This document shows, one piece after another, positions 21,691 through 33,319 of a stretch of 64,000 bases of DNA (its first letter is position 1; each line of letters begins with the position of its first letter). The stretch covers positions 27,798 through 91,797 of the forward strand of contig JAUCBJ010007614.1 in assembly GCA_032718475.1 (NCBI GenBank). Direction: 5' to 3'. This DNA comes from Nemertoderma westbladi (Eukaryota > Xenacoelomorpha > Nemertodermatida > Nemertodermatidae). The notes below the pieces were generated by a model. That model saw only the letters and a program-made list of their open reading frames with translations, searched no databases and was not told the DNA's origin. Made by a program: the position numbers and the translations under genes.

Positions 21691-22479
21691 ATGTGGCTTA
21701 TCCCTTTCCACCCTATCGTTTTCAACTGTATACATTACTTTATAATTCTTCTAACAACATCTATTATTCTGTGGATTTGACTTTAGGTAGCAGCTGTTAT
21801 CCTAAATCTATTGTTCCTATCTAAAATGGCATTGTTTTGAATCCCCTATGATTTGTGTAAGATCCTTGCCTGGGATGGGCGCCAATTGGCCAGCAGGCCT
21901 CGACACAAATACAAAATACAGAGTTAAGACGGGAAAAAAATAATAATTAACATAATTAACAGGGAATGTCCAATCACAGATTGATGATACCAATTACATT
22001 TTTAATGCTAATCTGACTTTGTGGTGGCTTTCCAAAGTCAGTGTATAGGTATAATAATTGTATACATCAGGTTTTGTGGACTGCACTTTTTAGCTTGGTA
22101 GCCTTTGTATGATGGAATATTTGTACTGAAATGTTTGCAGTTTTTCTGCTTAAAAACACCTTTCCCCACATGCCCGTCCCAGCCCATTGCACCCTGATAC
22201 ATCCATCAATCATGATATTCAACAAACTTGGAAGAACTTGAAATTTGTAGATTTTGATAAAATTGATTGATTTGATATTATTGATTGATTGATTTATTCA
22301 TATTTGTGATTCGATTCTGGTTAGAGTTAATTTTAAGGCTATCATTTAGTTTTTCAAATTTTCATTTTGATTTTATTTCAATTATTTCTGAAGTTTGAGT
22401 CTTTATAATTAGGAAAAGTTTACAATACTACTTCGCGTTGCCGACTTATTCATATGTCATATGCATGAGTGCATCTACT
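21691..22479. other. Non-coding stretch
   Basis: No gene or repeat supported. Short TTGATTGATTGATT microsatellite near 22260-22290. Confidence 0.55.
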
Positions 22480-23260
22480 GTAGTGTTGGTCGTTTTGTTA
22501 ACTCCAAGAAGACAACAATTTTGACAGTTAACTTTGAGAGTCCTCAGGAAATGTCCGATGGTATGAGCATAAGCACAAAGGATGGTATTCTTGAGCATGT
22601 GGATGACTTCTGTTATCTGGGATCATGTATCCGGAAGTCAGTCAGGTGAGGACCTTGAAATACGTAAGGGAAAGGCATGGGCAGCCTTGAATAGGCTTTC
22701 CAGGATTTGAAAGTCACACAGAATTAATCGGGAACTTAAGGTCCGATTATTTAGAGCAGCAGTAGTTCCCGTACTCCTCTATGGGAGTGCATGTTGGGCT
22801 CTAACTGCCGAGGATACCAAATCTCTGGATGGCACATTCACAAGAATGCTACGCCGGGTTCACTGACTGTTCACATCTCCAACGAGACACTATATAACCT
22901 ATGGAGGTGTCTCATTGGTTCTCTCAAGCTTGGCACTAGAACTAAGCCGCCTCCGCTTTGCACGATATTGCTTTCGCCGTGAGGCGAAACCAATGTCTGT
23001 GCACAATCTAGTGCTTTGGCAGCACCAGGGCATGTTAGACTGGACATCTCATGACATTCTTGAGACCACTCTTAAAGGACACTAGCCATGAAGAAGCGGA
23101 TAATCTCGCGAAAGTCATGGAGATAGGGAGTTGTAGCGGTGCAACTTCGTTGATAAGCCGGCATAGCATTCTTAATGCACGCTGTATTGGGCTTAACAAA
23201 TGTGGATTGCATGGCGGTGTCAAAATACTTTTGTAAGCCGGCATAACATCTCAATGTTCA
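22480..23260 (+). pseudogene. RTE-like LINE family A, degraded 3' part
   Basis: Plus-strand copy of the C-terminal third of the ORF at 39477-41366. Recognisable pieces are FVNSKKTTILTVNFESPQ near 22490, GILEHVDDFCYLGSCI near 22590, KGKAWAALNRLSR near 22670, LFRAAVVPVLLYGSACWAL near 22750 and LRFARYCFRREA near 22950. Frameshifts and stops break it into several pieces, and an insertion near 23025-23045 separates the last block. It ends with a variant of the family terminus near 23200. Confidence 0.88.
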
Positions 23261-24424
23261 GTTTCAATGCGGCTGGCCGATTATAGTGGTTGTAGTATAT
23301 GCATGAGTTCAACACCTAATGTATCCAATGGTATACATTACGTCATACCGTCGAAAATAATTTTATTTTCAAAGATTTTTTTTTACAATTTAGTACCTAT
23401 TATGTAAAGAAATGCATTTAAATATTTTTGTTTGTTGTCGAATATAATTCAGGATGGAAAGGGTTATGGTTTTCATTGTTTTTTTCAATAAAACAATAAT
23501 AAACAACTGCAACTAAAGACAACTGCTAACGGTGTTTCCTAGTTATATGTCTGTACCCTATCAGGAAACATTGCCTCCCAGATCTCTCTTCAAAGGATTC
23601 TTCCAAATCACAACATTGCGATATCGGGGAATTTCAATAACCACCACCTGCTACTACACTAGCCACTCACCACTCCACACTACAACTGTACGTATAATTT
23701 ACAACCAACTTATTAATTCATTACTGCCACCAAGGCAGGATAAAAATTCTCACATTTTCCTCCAATTCCAAAATAGTAAATTAATCGTGTAGGTTGAAAT
23801 TATGCATTAATGCTTCAAAGTAAATTATATTTTTAAAAAAGCTACTATTGTTAATTAATAAACTTGAATTTTTTACTTATACATTAGGCCCACAGTAATA
23901 AACTTCTTTAGACTCAATCTGTTATAATTTCTCTACTAAATTCAACCTATTGATTTTACAATAAATACAAGACGAAGATTGAGGTAATTACATCATAAGG
24001 ATGAAGCTTTCTTGTTTGTTTATTTGTGCTCTAGTTGCTATAGGGAATTATCCCGGGACAACAGGCGAAAACAGGAGAACACATACAAAAACTCTGCATG
24101 CGAAGGAGCTCTTACTCGCTTTTCTAGCTATACAATGTGACTGTGAGATGTGTTATACATTTTAATTTATTGTTTTGGTTAGATGCCTCTATTTTGGAGT
24201 TGGCCCATGTGGAGTATACCAAACGTTCTGATGATATATTTCACTTTGCAGTTGACATTCATTCCTATGAAGAATACCATGTTTTCACTAAAAACCCAGG
24301 TTACATACAGTGGGGTTGAATATTTACAAAACAATAAACGAATTAGTATCTGTACAGCTTATAAGAAACAAATAAGCGCTATAAAACACTTAAAATTGAG
24401 AAATTAAAAAAAATACAAATTCTT
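23261..24424. other. Non-coding stretch
   Basis: About 1.2 kb of AT-rich sequence with no supported gene and no repeat recognised by eye. Confidence 0.55.
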
Positions 24425-25470
24425 CATACTACTACTAGGTCGAGCGAACTCCGACAGTGGAAATGAGATCCTTCCAGGCTTCCCGATTCTCCAATGTTGT
24501 TGTAATTTCGTTTCTCTCAAGTCTTTCAAGCTGGTCTATATATGTTATAGCCGGTTGTCCACGGGTACGCCTTCCATGTGTTGGTTGCCAGAAAAGTAGA
24601 TCTGGTATTGTAACATAGAGCTCGGCGTTTGTCATGTGGGTTGTCTCCAGCTGATGTTTAGGGCTGAGCTCGTAGTAGTCTTGTGTATCAACCGTGGAAC
24701 CGTCTGTTTCGTCAGTGTCCAGGTCTCACCCCCATATAAAAATAAACTGTCCACTGTCCAAAGAACTTAGTCTTCAGGTGCATGGAGTGATCTGATTTCC
24801 AGATGGTTTCCATTTTTGTAGAGCTACCCAAGCCTTTGCTTTCCTAACTTCTATGTCCTTTTTGCTACTCTCTGTCCATGATCCAAGGTACTGGAAGTCG
24901 TCAACCTTCCTTAGTTGATTATTATCAATTGTTGTCTAGTATTATATTAATAATTGCATATAAATGCTACCCCCTACCAATGGCATTTATATGCAATCCA
25001 ACCTCCTTAGCAACCCTCTCCACTTTATTTAGTAGAAGCTGTGCATCTGCTAGCGTATTAGAAAGCAGGGAGATGTCATCCGCAAAGTCGGTGTCTGTGA
25101 CTGTAGTTGCCGGATATCTACTACTTCTGCGTTCTTGTAGTGTGAATCCCAGATTTTCACCCTTTGTGGCCAGTCCTCATTGCGTAATCCAGTACACTTA
25201 CAAATAGTAATGGCGCCAATGTGTCACCTTGCAGTACACCAGCCAGGATTGAGAAGAACTCAGTTTCACCATCTGGTGAGAGTACCTGAGCGTGTCATGC
25301 GAGAGTGTCATAATATAATAATCCAATGCCAGCCACACTTACCACCTCTGGTATTCCATAAGCTATTATGATTTCTAGCATTTCACCTCTATGGATGGAT
25401 TCGAATGCTTTCTTGAAGTGAACAATAGTAAGGACTGCGGGGGGATTCTTTGACTTAATTCCCTCAATCA
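24425..25470 (-). pseudogene. RTE-like LINE family B, degraded copy
   Basis: Minus-strand relative of 42590-43670. It starts (element 3' end) with a (CTA)n tail at about 24427-24437 and encodes the antisense of PAITYIDQLE and NREAWKDLIST near 24470-24560. It continues with the RT segment around the FADD region near 25080 (DTDFADDISLLS) and motif B near 25230 (VLQGDTLAPLLF). The 5' side ends near 25470 at the same place as the other copy (a CCCCGCAGTC word). Several stops and shifts show it is inactive. Confidence 0.87.
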
Positions 25471-26129
25471 ATCAATTCTTCATATAAAATTTCAATTAAT
25501 TTTCGACGGAAAAGTAAAAACCTGGTATTCGTCCTGGATGCGTCTACTTTAGTACAGTATATACCATATAAGAGTCAATGCCGTGATGTCGATGACCTCA
25601 TCAATTCATTGTTCATGTGATTTCATCAGTGTCCACATTTCAACCCCAGTAAAAAGTACATTTTTCATTGTCGCTAGAAAGAACTTGGTCTTCTGGTGAT
25701 GATGGGAGAGGTCTAATTTCCAGATAGTATATATTTCTAATATTGCGTGTAATATATGTTAAATCTAGCGCAAGATAATGTCAGAATCAGTCATATTCTG
25801 AGAGGATAAGCTACAGAATGTATACATTATTTATCTGACCCATACCTCTAAACAATCAGCACACACCTGCACCTCCTGACATATCATATCATATCATATT
25901 TATATATATTTAATTCGGACAGAGCCGACAAATGGATAGTAGATATTAAATAAAACAGTTAATGAAAATAGCCAGTTAGAATTCCCCAAATATAGACATT
26001 AAAACATGCACAGCAAGGTTAAAATGATGTCAGGCTAAAATACGACACAAAGAACTATTTACAGATGTTATGTGATGGATAAATAGAGATAAAGGCAAGG
26101 TTAAAATTAGATCAGGCTAAAACTAGATG
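25471..26129. other. Non-coding stretch with a further LINE B remnant
   Basis: The segment 25580-25735 resembles, with many changes, the LINE B 3' coding region near 24710-24810 (TCAGTGTCCA, CTTGGTCTTC, TTTCCAGAT), same strand. A short CATATCATAT tandem sits near 25880. The remainder is unassigned. Confidence 0.5.
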
Positions 26130-26410
26130 TTAAGTGATGGAAGAGTCAGGTAAGGAAGGCGTAAATCAGGTAAGCAAGTAGATTGTATGAGATGCAGGAA
26201 GTCAGATTCAGAGTCCCGTTTAAATTCTGAAGTAACTTCAAATTCTTTCCCATTTGATACAATCCACATAAATTTAAGAGAAAATACGAAGCCTGCCTTC
26301 ACCAAGGCCTCAAGTGGATCTGATGTTTATATTAGGAAGAAAATCGGTGAGCACAGGGATCCCTGTTTCACACCTTTGCAACTTATAGTTTCATCTATCC
26401 TTTTTCATCT
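26130..26410 (-). pseudogene. LINE reverse transcriptase remnant
   Basis: On the minus strand, near 26330-26400, the frame reads ISCKGVKQGSLCSPIFFLI, close to the RT motif-B pattern GVxQGxxLSPxLF, then a stop. Nothing else of the protein is clear. Family unknown. Confidence 0.45.
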
Positions 26411-28013
26411 ATCCTTCAGGTCAGGTCAGGTATTCTAGGTCATTGATCAAGAAAACTTGCCACCTCCATGCAGCATAAAGGAGGGGCCACCTGTAGCTGC
26501 ATAGACCCTCTTACTAGGGCAAATCTGGTCCTGTAACTACGACCCCCTTCGTTCTGGGATAAGGACGCCCTTGGTCCTGGATTAAGGACCCATATACTTG
26601 GCTGCAGGGGTATATGGCCTGGCCAGGCAGATGGTGATCTACCAATGACTGGTCAGGAATGTTCTCATGTCTACTCTGAGTGCACTTCACTGCGACCTGC
26701 ACCTGGCAGCAGGGGTACAGGGCATGACCCAGCAGATGAGCTGCACAGCCAATGGTGGGTCATGTGCGCGAGAGTAGATATGGGTGATGGGCCTCATATG
26801 GAATGGCAAACCAGGGTGTGGTATTTGCCCCGAGAGCTGACTCGGCAAAAAAGCACCCCCCAACCCCCACTATGGATTACATTAGTAATGCGGAGGTCCA
26901 GCCACTAGAGGCCAGTGGAATGACTGGATACAATCGGCCTCACAGGCGTCAGTTATCTCCTGACCGGCTGCCTGTCTCACCCCCTACTGGAGAGAGAGCG
27001 GCAAACAATTCTTTGAGTCCCTTTCCTGATGACCTTTCTGGCCCAAACCCTGGGTCACCAGGGAGGCCAGATTGTGAGGGGGAGAGGGATTCTGGAGTTG
27101 TAGGCTACTCTCATGTTCCACCCCGACCAACAAAGCCATTGGTGAATCTGAGGCAAGTCACTAGACTAGCCTCAGTAAACACCCTAACACTCGGGTCCCC
27201 AATGCGACAAGGTGAGCTGACTGCCTTGGCAGATAAGCTTTCTCTTAGTGCAGTGGGTGTTCAAGAGCACCGAATGCAGACTGGACAGACTGATGAGGTT
27301 CTGATTAAGGACATGGGGGAGGTTGGCGACTCGCCCTCGCTTCAGCAGATGATAGTGGCAATGGTGGAATTGGTCTATTGATGAATCCAACTGCACATGC
27401 AGCATTGGACAAAATAGACCAAATCTCTAACCGCATCATCCGTTGCCACTTCTCATGTTCTGGAAGACTGGCTAAGAAGTTTCCTAAGGTGGTTCTGATT
27501 GTGTGCTACTCTCCAACTAGTGTTGCCCCTGTAGAGGAGGTGGAAAATTTCTACCAGAATCTACAAGTAGCTACTGATGGAGTGGATCAGCATGCATTCC
27601 TAACATTCCTGGGAGACTTTAATGCAAGTCTGCATCAATCACCTACATCGCCCTGGGTCTATAGCAATAGTGTTAACCGAAATTCCGTCCATCTTCAGGA
27701 TTTTATCTCTGGAAATGGATTGTTTTCGGCTGGAACCCAGTTCAAGAATCGAACTGGAAAGCTATGGACTCATAGTGGACCCAGTGGTCACAAGTCCCAG
27801 ATAGACCATATTCTGTTTCGTAGGAAATACAGGAGCTCTATACAAGACTGTAATGCATTTACACTACGACCCTTCTCCAGTGATCACCGCCTTATTGTGG
27901 CCAAGGTAAGACTTAGTCTGCGTGCTAGCAGAACAGCGAAATCTGCCTTGGCGCGGCATGACTGGTCCTCTCTGTTGCAACAGCCAAGTGTGAGATCCAG
28001 CTTCACACTATAG
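26411..28013 (+). pseudogene. RTE-like LINE 5' part: endonuclease domain without RT
   Basis: The coding region shows the apurinic-type endonuclease (EEP) of a LINE. Near 27150 it reads RLASVNTLTLG, near 27240 LSAVGVQEHRM (catalytic Glu region), then a one-base frame change near 27345 and KVVLIVCYSPTS, FLTFLGDFNASL (near 27600), KSQIDHILFRR (near 27800) and PFSSDHRLIVAKVRLSLR (near 27880), the usual SDH terminal motif. The wording matches the endonuclease that accompanies RTs of the family A/B type. The sequence ends at 28013, before any RT. That is unusual because LINE copies normally lose the 5' end rather than the 3' end. Bases 26411-26800 may be its 5' leader. Confidence 0.82.
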
Positions 28014-28425
28014 CTGATGTTGGTGTTGGTGTTGTTGATGTTGGTTATACCAGATCAGTGCTATCACCTCAGTTCATGACCTTGTACTAGAGCAAACTAC
28101 TGGTTTGAACAGACTTGGTGGACATAACATTCATACTTCAGTAAATTATTCCAATTTGCATTCTGACATAGCTTAGCAACATCTGCATTGACAGTTGCTG
28201 ACATCCATGTTCTCTAACCAATCTGGTAGCAGCTCACATAAAAGGTAGCTTATATACCTTGAAATACTACCTGATCTGTAACAGTAACTTTTGCAGTTAT
28301 AGACAAAGTTTATATGTTTTATCATTAAGTTTTTTTTATTCACTGTCAAGTTTTCTCTTTGCATCACGGGTATGTTTTTTTCCTGTTTTCGCCTGTTATT
28401 TACACTATAACTACACATTCTGTAG
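28014..28425 (+). other. Presumed intron upstream of the ion-channel exon
   Basis: No coding start with a signal peptide was found that would join in frame to the exon at 28426. The last 60 bases are pyrimidine-rich and end ACACATTCTGTAG, a good 3' splice acceptor. A second acceptor-like site CATTTCAG ends at 28440, in the same phase. The first exon should lie further upstream, beyond the LINE fragment. Confidence 0.5.
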
Positions 28426-29534
28426 GAGGTCGCATTTCAGGTGAAGGAAATAGCAATTTAAAATCACTTATTGAGGGTGATAATGGCTATAATGCGTTGA
28501 TAAGACCACTTTCTGGTTCAAAACAACCAGTTAATGTTGGTGTAAATCTAGGCATAACACACTTTGGAGAAGTTGACACCACCACAATGACATATTGGGT
28601 TTCATTCCATCTGCGGCAGATATGGAGTGATCCCCGTCTATCATGGAATGAATCCCAGTTAAACAAATCCCATTCCTTTAGTCCGAAACTCGCAGCTTCT
28701 ATATGGATGCCTATCTTATATATAAAAAATGCCTTCCGGCGGCATTCTTTCCTTAATCCAGCCACAAATGACAATATTATGATCACAATATCACCAAACG
28801 GCGACATAATTATGGCCATCATGGTGGACACCGCAGTAAGATGCGTCTTTGATCTTACTTTCTACCCATTCGACACCCATAAATGCAAATTAATACTTGA
28901 AAGTTATTCCTACAGTGAAGAAGATGTGAAATTCAATTTCCAAGCAGGAAAAGACAAAACAGATGTTGGGGTCATTGTTCAATCTGAAGCGAAAATAAGC
29001 TCAAATCAATACAAACTAATTACCACCTCTGATTTAGTGGTTTACAATGCGATTACAACCTACTATGTTAATGGAACTTCCAAAAACTACTCCAAACTTG
29101 TGGTTGAGATTAAACTTGAACGATTATTTAGTAATGAGATTCTTACCATATACATTCCATTGAATGCTATTGTCATCTTATCATATCTTACATTTTGGGT
29201 GGATCATAAGGCTATAGCTGCCCGATGCTCTTTTGGAGTCAGTATTACTTTAACATTGATGGTATTGATTGCAAACACATCCCAAAGTATTCCTAAAGTT
29301 CCTTACATCCGCTCTATTGATATTGTTTTTACCATCGCTATTGTATTTGTTATGTCTGCGTTGCTTGAATTTGCTATAGTGGTGAATTTAGAGAAACGTT
29401 TCTGTAAACATCGAAAACAAGGTGAACGATTGAGAAAGAAGAATCCGGCAAAAATTGTTGAATATTCTACTCGCATTATTTACCCCATTGCTTATGTTGT
29501 CACTATGATTTGGTATTTTTTCGTTTGGTGCTGA
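28426..29534 (+). CDS. Cys-loop ligand-gated ion channel subunit (GABA-A/glycine-receptor-like), terminal exon
   Basis: This single exon encodes almost the whole of a pentameric ligand-gated channel subunit of the plasma membrane. The ligand-binding domain starts at LIEGDNGYNALIRP and includes PVNVGVNLGI and YWVSFHLRQIW. The signature loop is CVFDLTFYPFDTHKC, two Cys with 13 residues between. Four membrane segments follow: M1 (TIYIPLNAIVILSYLTFWV), M2 (ARCSFGVSITLTLMVLIA), M3 (DIVFTIAIVFVMSALLEFAI) and M4 (IIYPIAYVVTMIWYFFVW), ending six bases before TGA. M2 is preceded by AAR, near the PAR motif of anion channels, so chloride selectivity is likely (inference). The M3-M4 cytoplasmic loop is only about 25 residues. 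Loop C lacks a vicinal Cys pair, so it is not a nicotinic alpha subunit. N-glycosylation sites include WNES and VNGTS. The in-frame reading extends upstream without an ATG, so the N-terminus and signal peptide come from an earlier exon. The ligand cannot be told. Confidence 0.9.
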
Positions 29535-30155
29535 AATTGACTTCAACGCTTATACTACGCCATCCAGTTGGAATTGATTTTTGCATTGTGGAAGTGGTCT
29601 TTACTCGATAAGGTACTGCGTACTTTAATACTGATTGTATCAATGTTAAATAATAATTTAGCCTGAGACATTAACAGTGCAAGCATTTTTTTTGCATCTT
29701 ACTTATTCTACTGTAGTTCACATCAACAACAACCCCAACCCAAAGTCCCACATCCCAAATCCAGTGATTCAAACAAAACGTATTTTTCTGTAATCACGAT
29801 AATATCTTTAATGATTAAAACTGAACTACTGTACAATCTTCCATTAAAATAAAAAAATTATTCACTAAAAACTTAATTGTAAAACCCACCCCTATCCTTT
29901 GGAATGATATATACTATGAGTAATTTCCATTTATTACTGGCGCTGTTTGTATAAATATAAGATGGAAATTTATTCTCATTTGAATTCTGTACAGCAGTTT
30001 GCGGGAACCCTAATGTAGGAGCATTTGTAAAGAGATATATTTTTTAGAATTATGTTATCAATATAGAATCATTTTGTTCAAATCAAAAAGGAAGCAACCA
30101 TAAGCAGACCGATTCCATGATAGGTTGTCGGTAGATGGAGGTCTCTTTTTGGGGA
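29535..30155. other. 3' flank of the ion-channel gene
   Basis: No ORF. A possible polyadenylation signal ATTAAA lies at about 29844-29849, roughly 310 bp after the stop codon, in an A-rich context. The remainder is unassigned. Confidence 0.45.
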
Positions 30156-30787
30156 GAATATTTGGCTAGAGTTCCGTACGTCCCCCCATTTTTAAAATGA
30201 CTTGAATTGCCTTGAAATGACTTGTATTGTCATTTAATATTATGGAATATATTTTTTCTACCTATAATATATACTATATATACAATATATATATATATAT
30301 TATATATATTATATAGTATATATAGATAGTATATATATATATATTATTTTTAAAATGACTTGAATTGCCTTGAAATGACTTGTATTGTCATTTAATATTA
30401 TGGAATATATTTTTTCTACCTATAATATATACTATATATACAATATATATATATATATTATATATATTATATAGTATATATAGATAGTATATATATATAT
30501 ATTATTTTTAAAATGACTTGAATTGCCTTGAAATGACTTGTATTGTCATTTAATATTATGGAATATATTTTTTCTACCTATAATATATACTATATATACA
30601 ATATATATATATATATTATATATATTATATAGTATATATAGATAGTATATATATATACTATATATATACTATCTATATATACTATATACTAATATTTGAT
30701 TAGTGTCGCTCAAGAAAAAATGGTGTTATGGTATAGTAAAAAAATCTCGCAAAATGGGGGGACGTACGGAACTGTTCCCGAATATTT
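30156..30787. mobile_element. MITE-like DNA element with 22-bp perfect inverted ends and internal 158-bp triplication
   Basis: Inverted ends GTTCCGTACGTCCCCCCA... occupy 30171-30192 and, reversed, 30751-30772. An 8-bp direct repeat GAATATTT flanks them at equal distance (30156-30163 and 30780-30787, seven bases outside each end), consistent with an 8-bp target duplication of hAT type. Inside, three units of 158 bp (starting 30193, 30351 and 30509) each carry TGACTTGAATTGCCTTGAAA and a long TA-rich palindrome. There is no transposase ORF, so it would be non-autonomous. Confidence 0.8.
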
Positions 30788-31418
30788 AGTTGACATTTAT
30801 TCGAAATTGATGGCTTTGCGGCTTTGTACATCCAGTTGAAAATATCAATTAATAATAAGTTCAGCGGTCCTTGGCTTCCCACACTTTGTTATTTCCCAAC
30901 ATCTTTTTCAGGACAATCTTCTTTTATGAACCCTTTGGAACATTTTTTCCGTCCATATATACTGTATTTACCTCATTTACAGTGTGCCAGGTAATATTCT
31001 TGACTGTTGCTGCATGTGAGCAGCTGTAATTGCTTCCGTTTTTAATAACCAGTATGTACTTATCCCGAGGGTAGGTGGAATTTGTGACAACACCCACAAA
31101 CTGTGGCAACACTGGCCACTAACAATGTGAATAGTAGTAGATCGCAGTCTACAGTAAAATCAATCCCACCAAGTTTCGGGTTTGCATTATCGCAAGAAAG
31201 TCGCAAGAAAAACAGTCAACATCTGGGGACATCTCTCGAATATCTGGATAATAATTTGCAACTCCAACAAAGAACCAACTACAAACTATATAAAGTGTGC
31301 GACAATGCATCATTAAAGTACAATAACCTCATCAGTAGGTTACTGATGAAATTGGAGAATCTTAATTATTTTTTATGATTTCACTTTAGATGGGTGAATT
31401 CATTAGGGCAACGATTTT
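30788..31418. other. Non-coding stretch
   Basis: No supported gene; short ORFs here lack family features. Confidence 0.5.
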
Positions 31419-31606
31419 GAACATTCTTCGGCGAAGATCGCAAAATTTCGCAAACGTCGCGATTTTTTCTAAGATTGTCCACCTACAATATAGTATTCGT
31501 AAACACAAAAAGTTTTGCGACCATCGCGACGTTTGCGAAGTTAAATTTTGTGTTTACCAATACTATAGGTGGAGCTTCGCAAACGTCGCGATCTTCGCGA
31601 ATGTTC
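31419..31606. repeat. 188-bp palindromic element with GCAAACGTCGCGAT motifs
   Basis: The left half begins GAACATTCTTCGGCGAAGAT and the right half ends GATCTTCGCGAATGTTC. Paired inner blocks are TCCACCTACAATATAGTATT and its near-complement AATACTATAGGTGGA, and TCGTAAACACAAA with TTTGTGTTTACCAA. GCAAACGTCGCGA-like words occur four times, in both orientations. Arms are imperfect. Confidence 0.8.
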
Positions 31607-32007
31607 TAGACGATTTTTAAAAAGTAAGAAAATCTATAACTAAAAATAAATTTTATAAAATTTTTCTAGAACAAAATATATTATTAGTCATGGTATCTAT
31701 CAGCTTAGGCGATACATTTAATTTTCGGAGGAAAGGGGAAGAAGAAAGGAAAGAGAGGAAGATCGAAGGGGTGTGGGAAGAAAGGAGTGGGAACGTCGAT
31801 ATCTAATCAATTCGATGTTGCAGCTGGATGGAAGAAGTTGATGAGAGGAAAATAAACAGTTGGAATGTCATTACAGTACTTTAGGCTAATATGATTGTTT
31901 ATCTTGTCTGTAAATTCAAATATAATTTTTATTATTAGTTCTATAGTATATATTAGTATGATATTAGTATGACAGTATTAGTATTGTTCACAGAAGTTAT
32001 ATATATA
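31607..32007. other. Non-coding stretch
   Basis: A purine-rich patch (GGAAAGGGGAAGAAGAAAGG) lies near 31728-31790, then AT-rich sequence. Nothing else seen. Confidence 0.5.
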
Positions 32008-33319
32008 TACACCATGTCCCGTAATATAGTGTCATTTTCTGATGACACGGACCCCCCCCCAGATTTTTCTACAAATCTTTATCGTATTGCTTGAAATTTG
32101 AAACACCACAAGTTCCAGTCACCGTCGATGACCCCATGAAGCCTGAATTTTCGATTTTGCCTTTAAAATTTTTTATAAGCGTATTAAAAAAGTGTCTTTT
32201 GCGAAATCGCACCATCCGTATCATTGCCATTCTTCACATTACTCGTAATTTTTTCATATCATTAAAAAGCTTGCCTTGCAACGATTCGAAATATGTAACA
32301 ATATCTGAATTTCGTTTGGAAACAACCGATATATAGGTGTTCAAAGATTGCAAGAAGTATTGTTCACTGCAGGCCATTTATTCTATTTAATAAATACACG
32401 ATGTTCTGGAACAATTTGTTTAAGTATGAATAGCTACGCAATAGATATAGTGGATAGGATTACCGCTGTTGCCAACCAACTCATAAAATAAATAACACGT
32501 TCTTATGGTGGCACTGAAGGGCCAACAAATACATTTTTTTTGTCTGAAACAAGTCGTGCGCACGACTTGTTACATCAGAAACAACTCGTGCGCACGACTT
32601 GTTACATTAGAAACAACTCGTGCGCACGACTTGTTTCATCAGAAACAACTCGTGCGCACGACTTGTTTTAGCAAAACAAGTCTTGCGCACGAGTTCTTTC
32701 TAAAGTAACAAGTCGTGTGCACGACTTGTTTCTGAAGTAACAAGTCGTGCGCACGAGTTGTTTCTGAAGGAACAAGTCGTGCGCAGGAGTTGTTTTAGCA
32801 AAACAAGTCGTGCGCACGAGTTGTTACTGATGTAACAAGTCGTGCGCACGACTTGTTTTAGCAAAAAAAAAAATTAGTTGTTGTTCCTTCAGTGCCACCA
32901 AACGTTCTAGAATTTTGTATTTTTATTTAATAGAATAAATGGCCTGCAGCGAACGATAATTCTTGCAATCTTTGAACGCCTATATCTCAGCTGTTTCTCA
33001 ACGAAATTCAGATATTGTTACATATTTGGAATCCTTGCAAGGCAAGCTTTTTAATGATATGAAAAATTACGACTAATGTAAAGAATGTCCACGATACGGA
33101 GGGTGCGATATCGCAAAAGACAGTTTTTTAATACGCTTATAAATAAAATTTAAAGGCAAAATCGAAAATTCCTGCTTCATGGGGTCATCGACGGTGAGTG
33201 GAACTAGTGGTGTTTCAAATTTCAAGCAATATGATAAAGATTTGTAGAAAAATCTGGGGGGGGGGGGGGGGGGGGTCCGTGTCATCAGAAAATGACACTA
33301 TATTACGGGTCATGGTGTA
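32008..33319. mobile_element. 1.3 kb foldback element with a central palindrome array
   Basis: The left end TACACCATGTCCCGTAATAT is mirrored at 33300-33319 with one difference. Complementarity extends inward for about 520 bp on each side (to about 32535 and 32876), so nearly the whole element can fold back. TA dinucleotides flank CACCATG at both ends, which fits a TA target as used by Tc1/mariner (inference). The poly-G at 33256-33275 pairs with a C-run at 32050-32058. No transposase ORF: short frames such as 32091-32336 and 33073-33285 are the same arm read from either side. Confidence 0.92.
32548..32870. repeat. Array of ten TCGTGCGCACGA palindromes
   Basis: Ten units of about 32 bp each centre on TCGTGCGCACGA (three carry one change). 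Units in the left half read AACAAC before and CTTGTT after the core; those in the right half read AACAAG before and GAGTTG or CTTGTT after. The array is thus itself inverted about 32665, the midpoint of the enclosing foldback element. Confidence 0.93.

Noticed and set aside
32548-32870. CRISPR-like array of regularly spaced palindromes
   Set aside because: Units are contiguous without unique spacers, invert at the centre and sit in a eukaryotic foldback element.
32091-33285. Two similar ORFs (32091-32336 plus, 33073-33285 minus)
   Set aside because: They are the two arms of the foldback element; no protein family feature, and one begins in poly-G.
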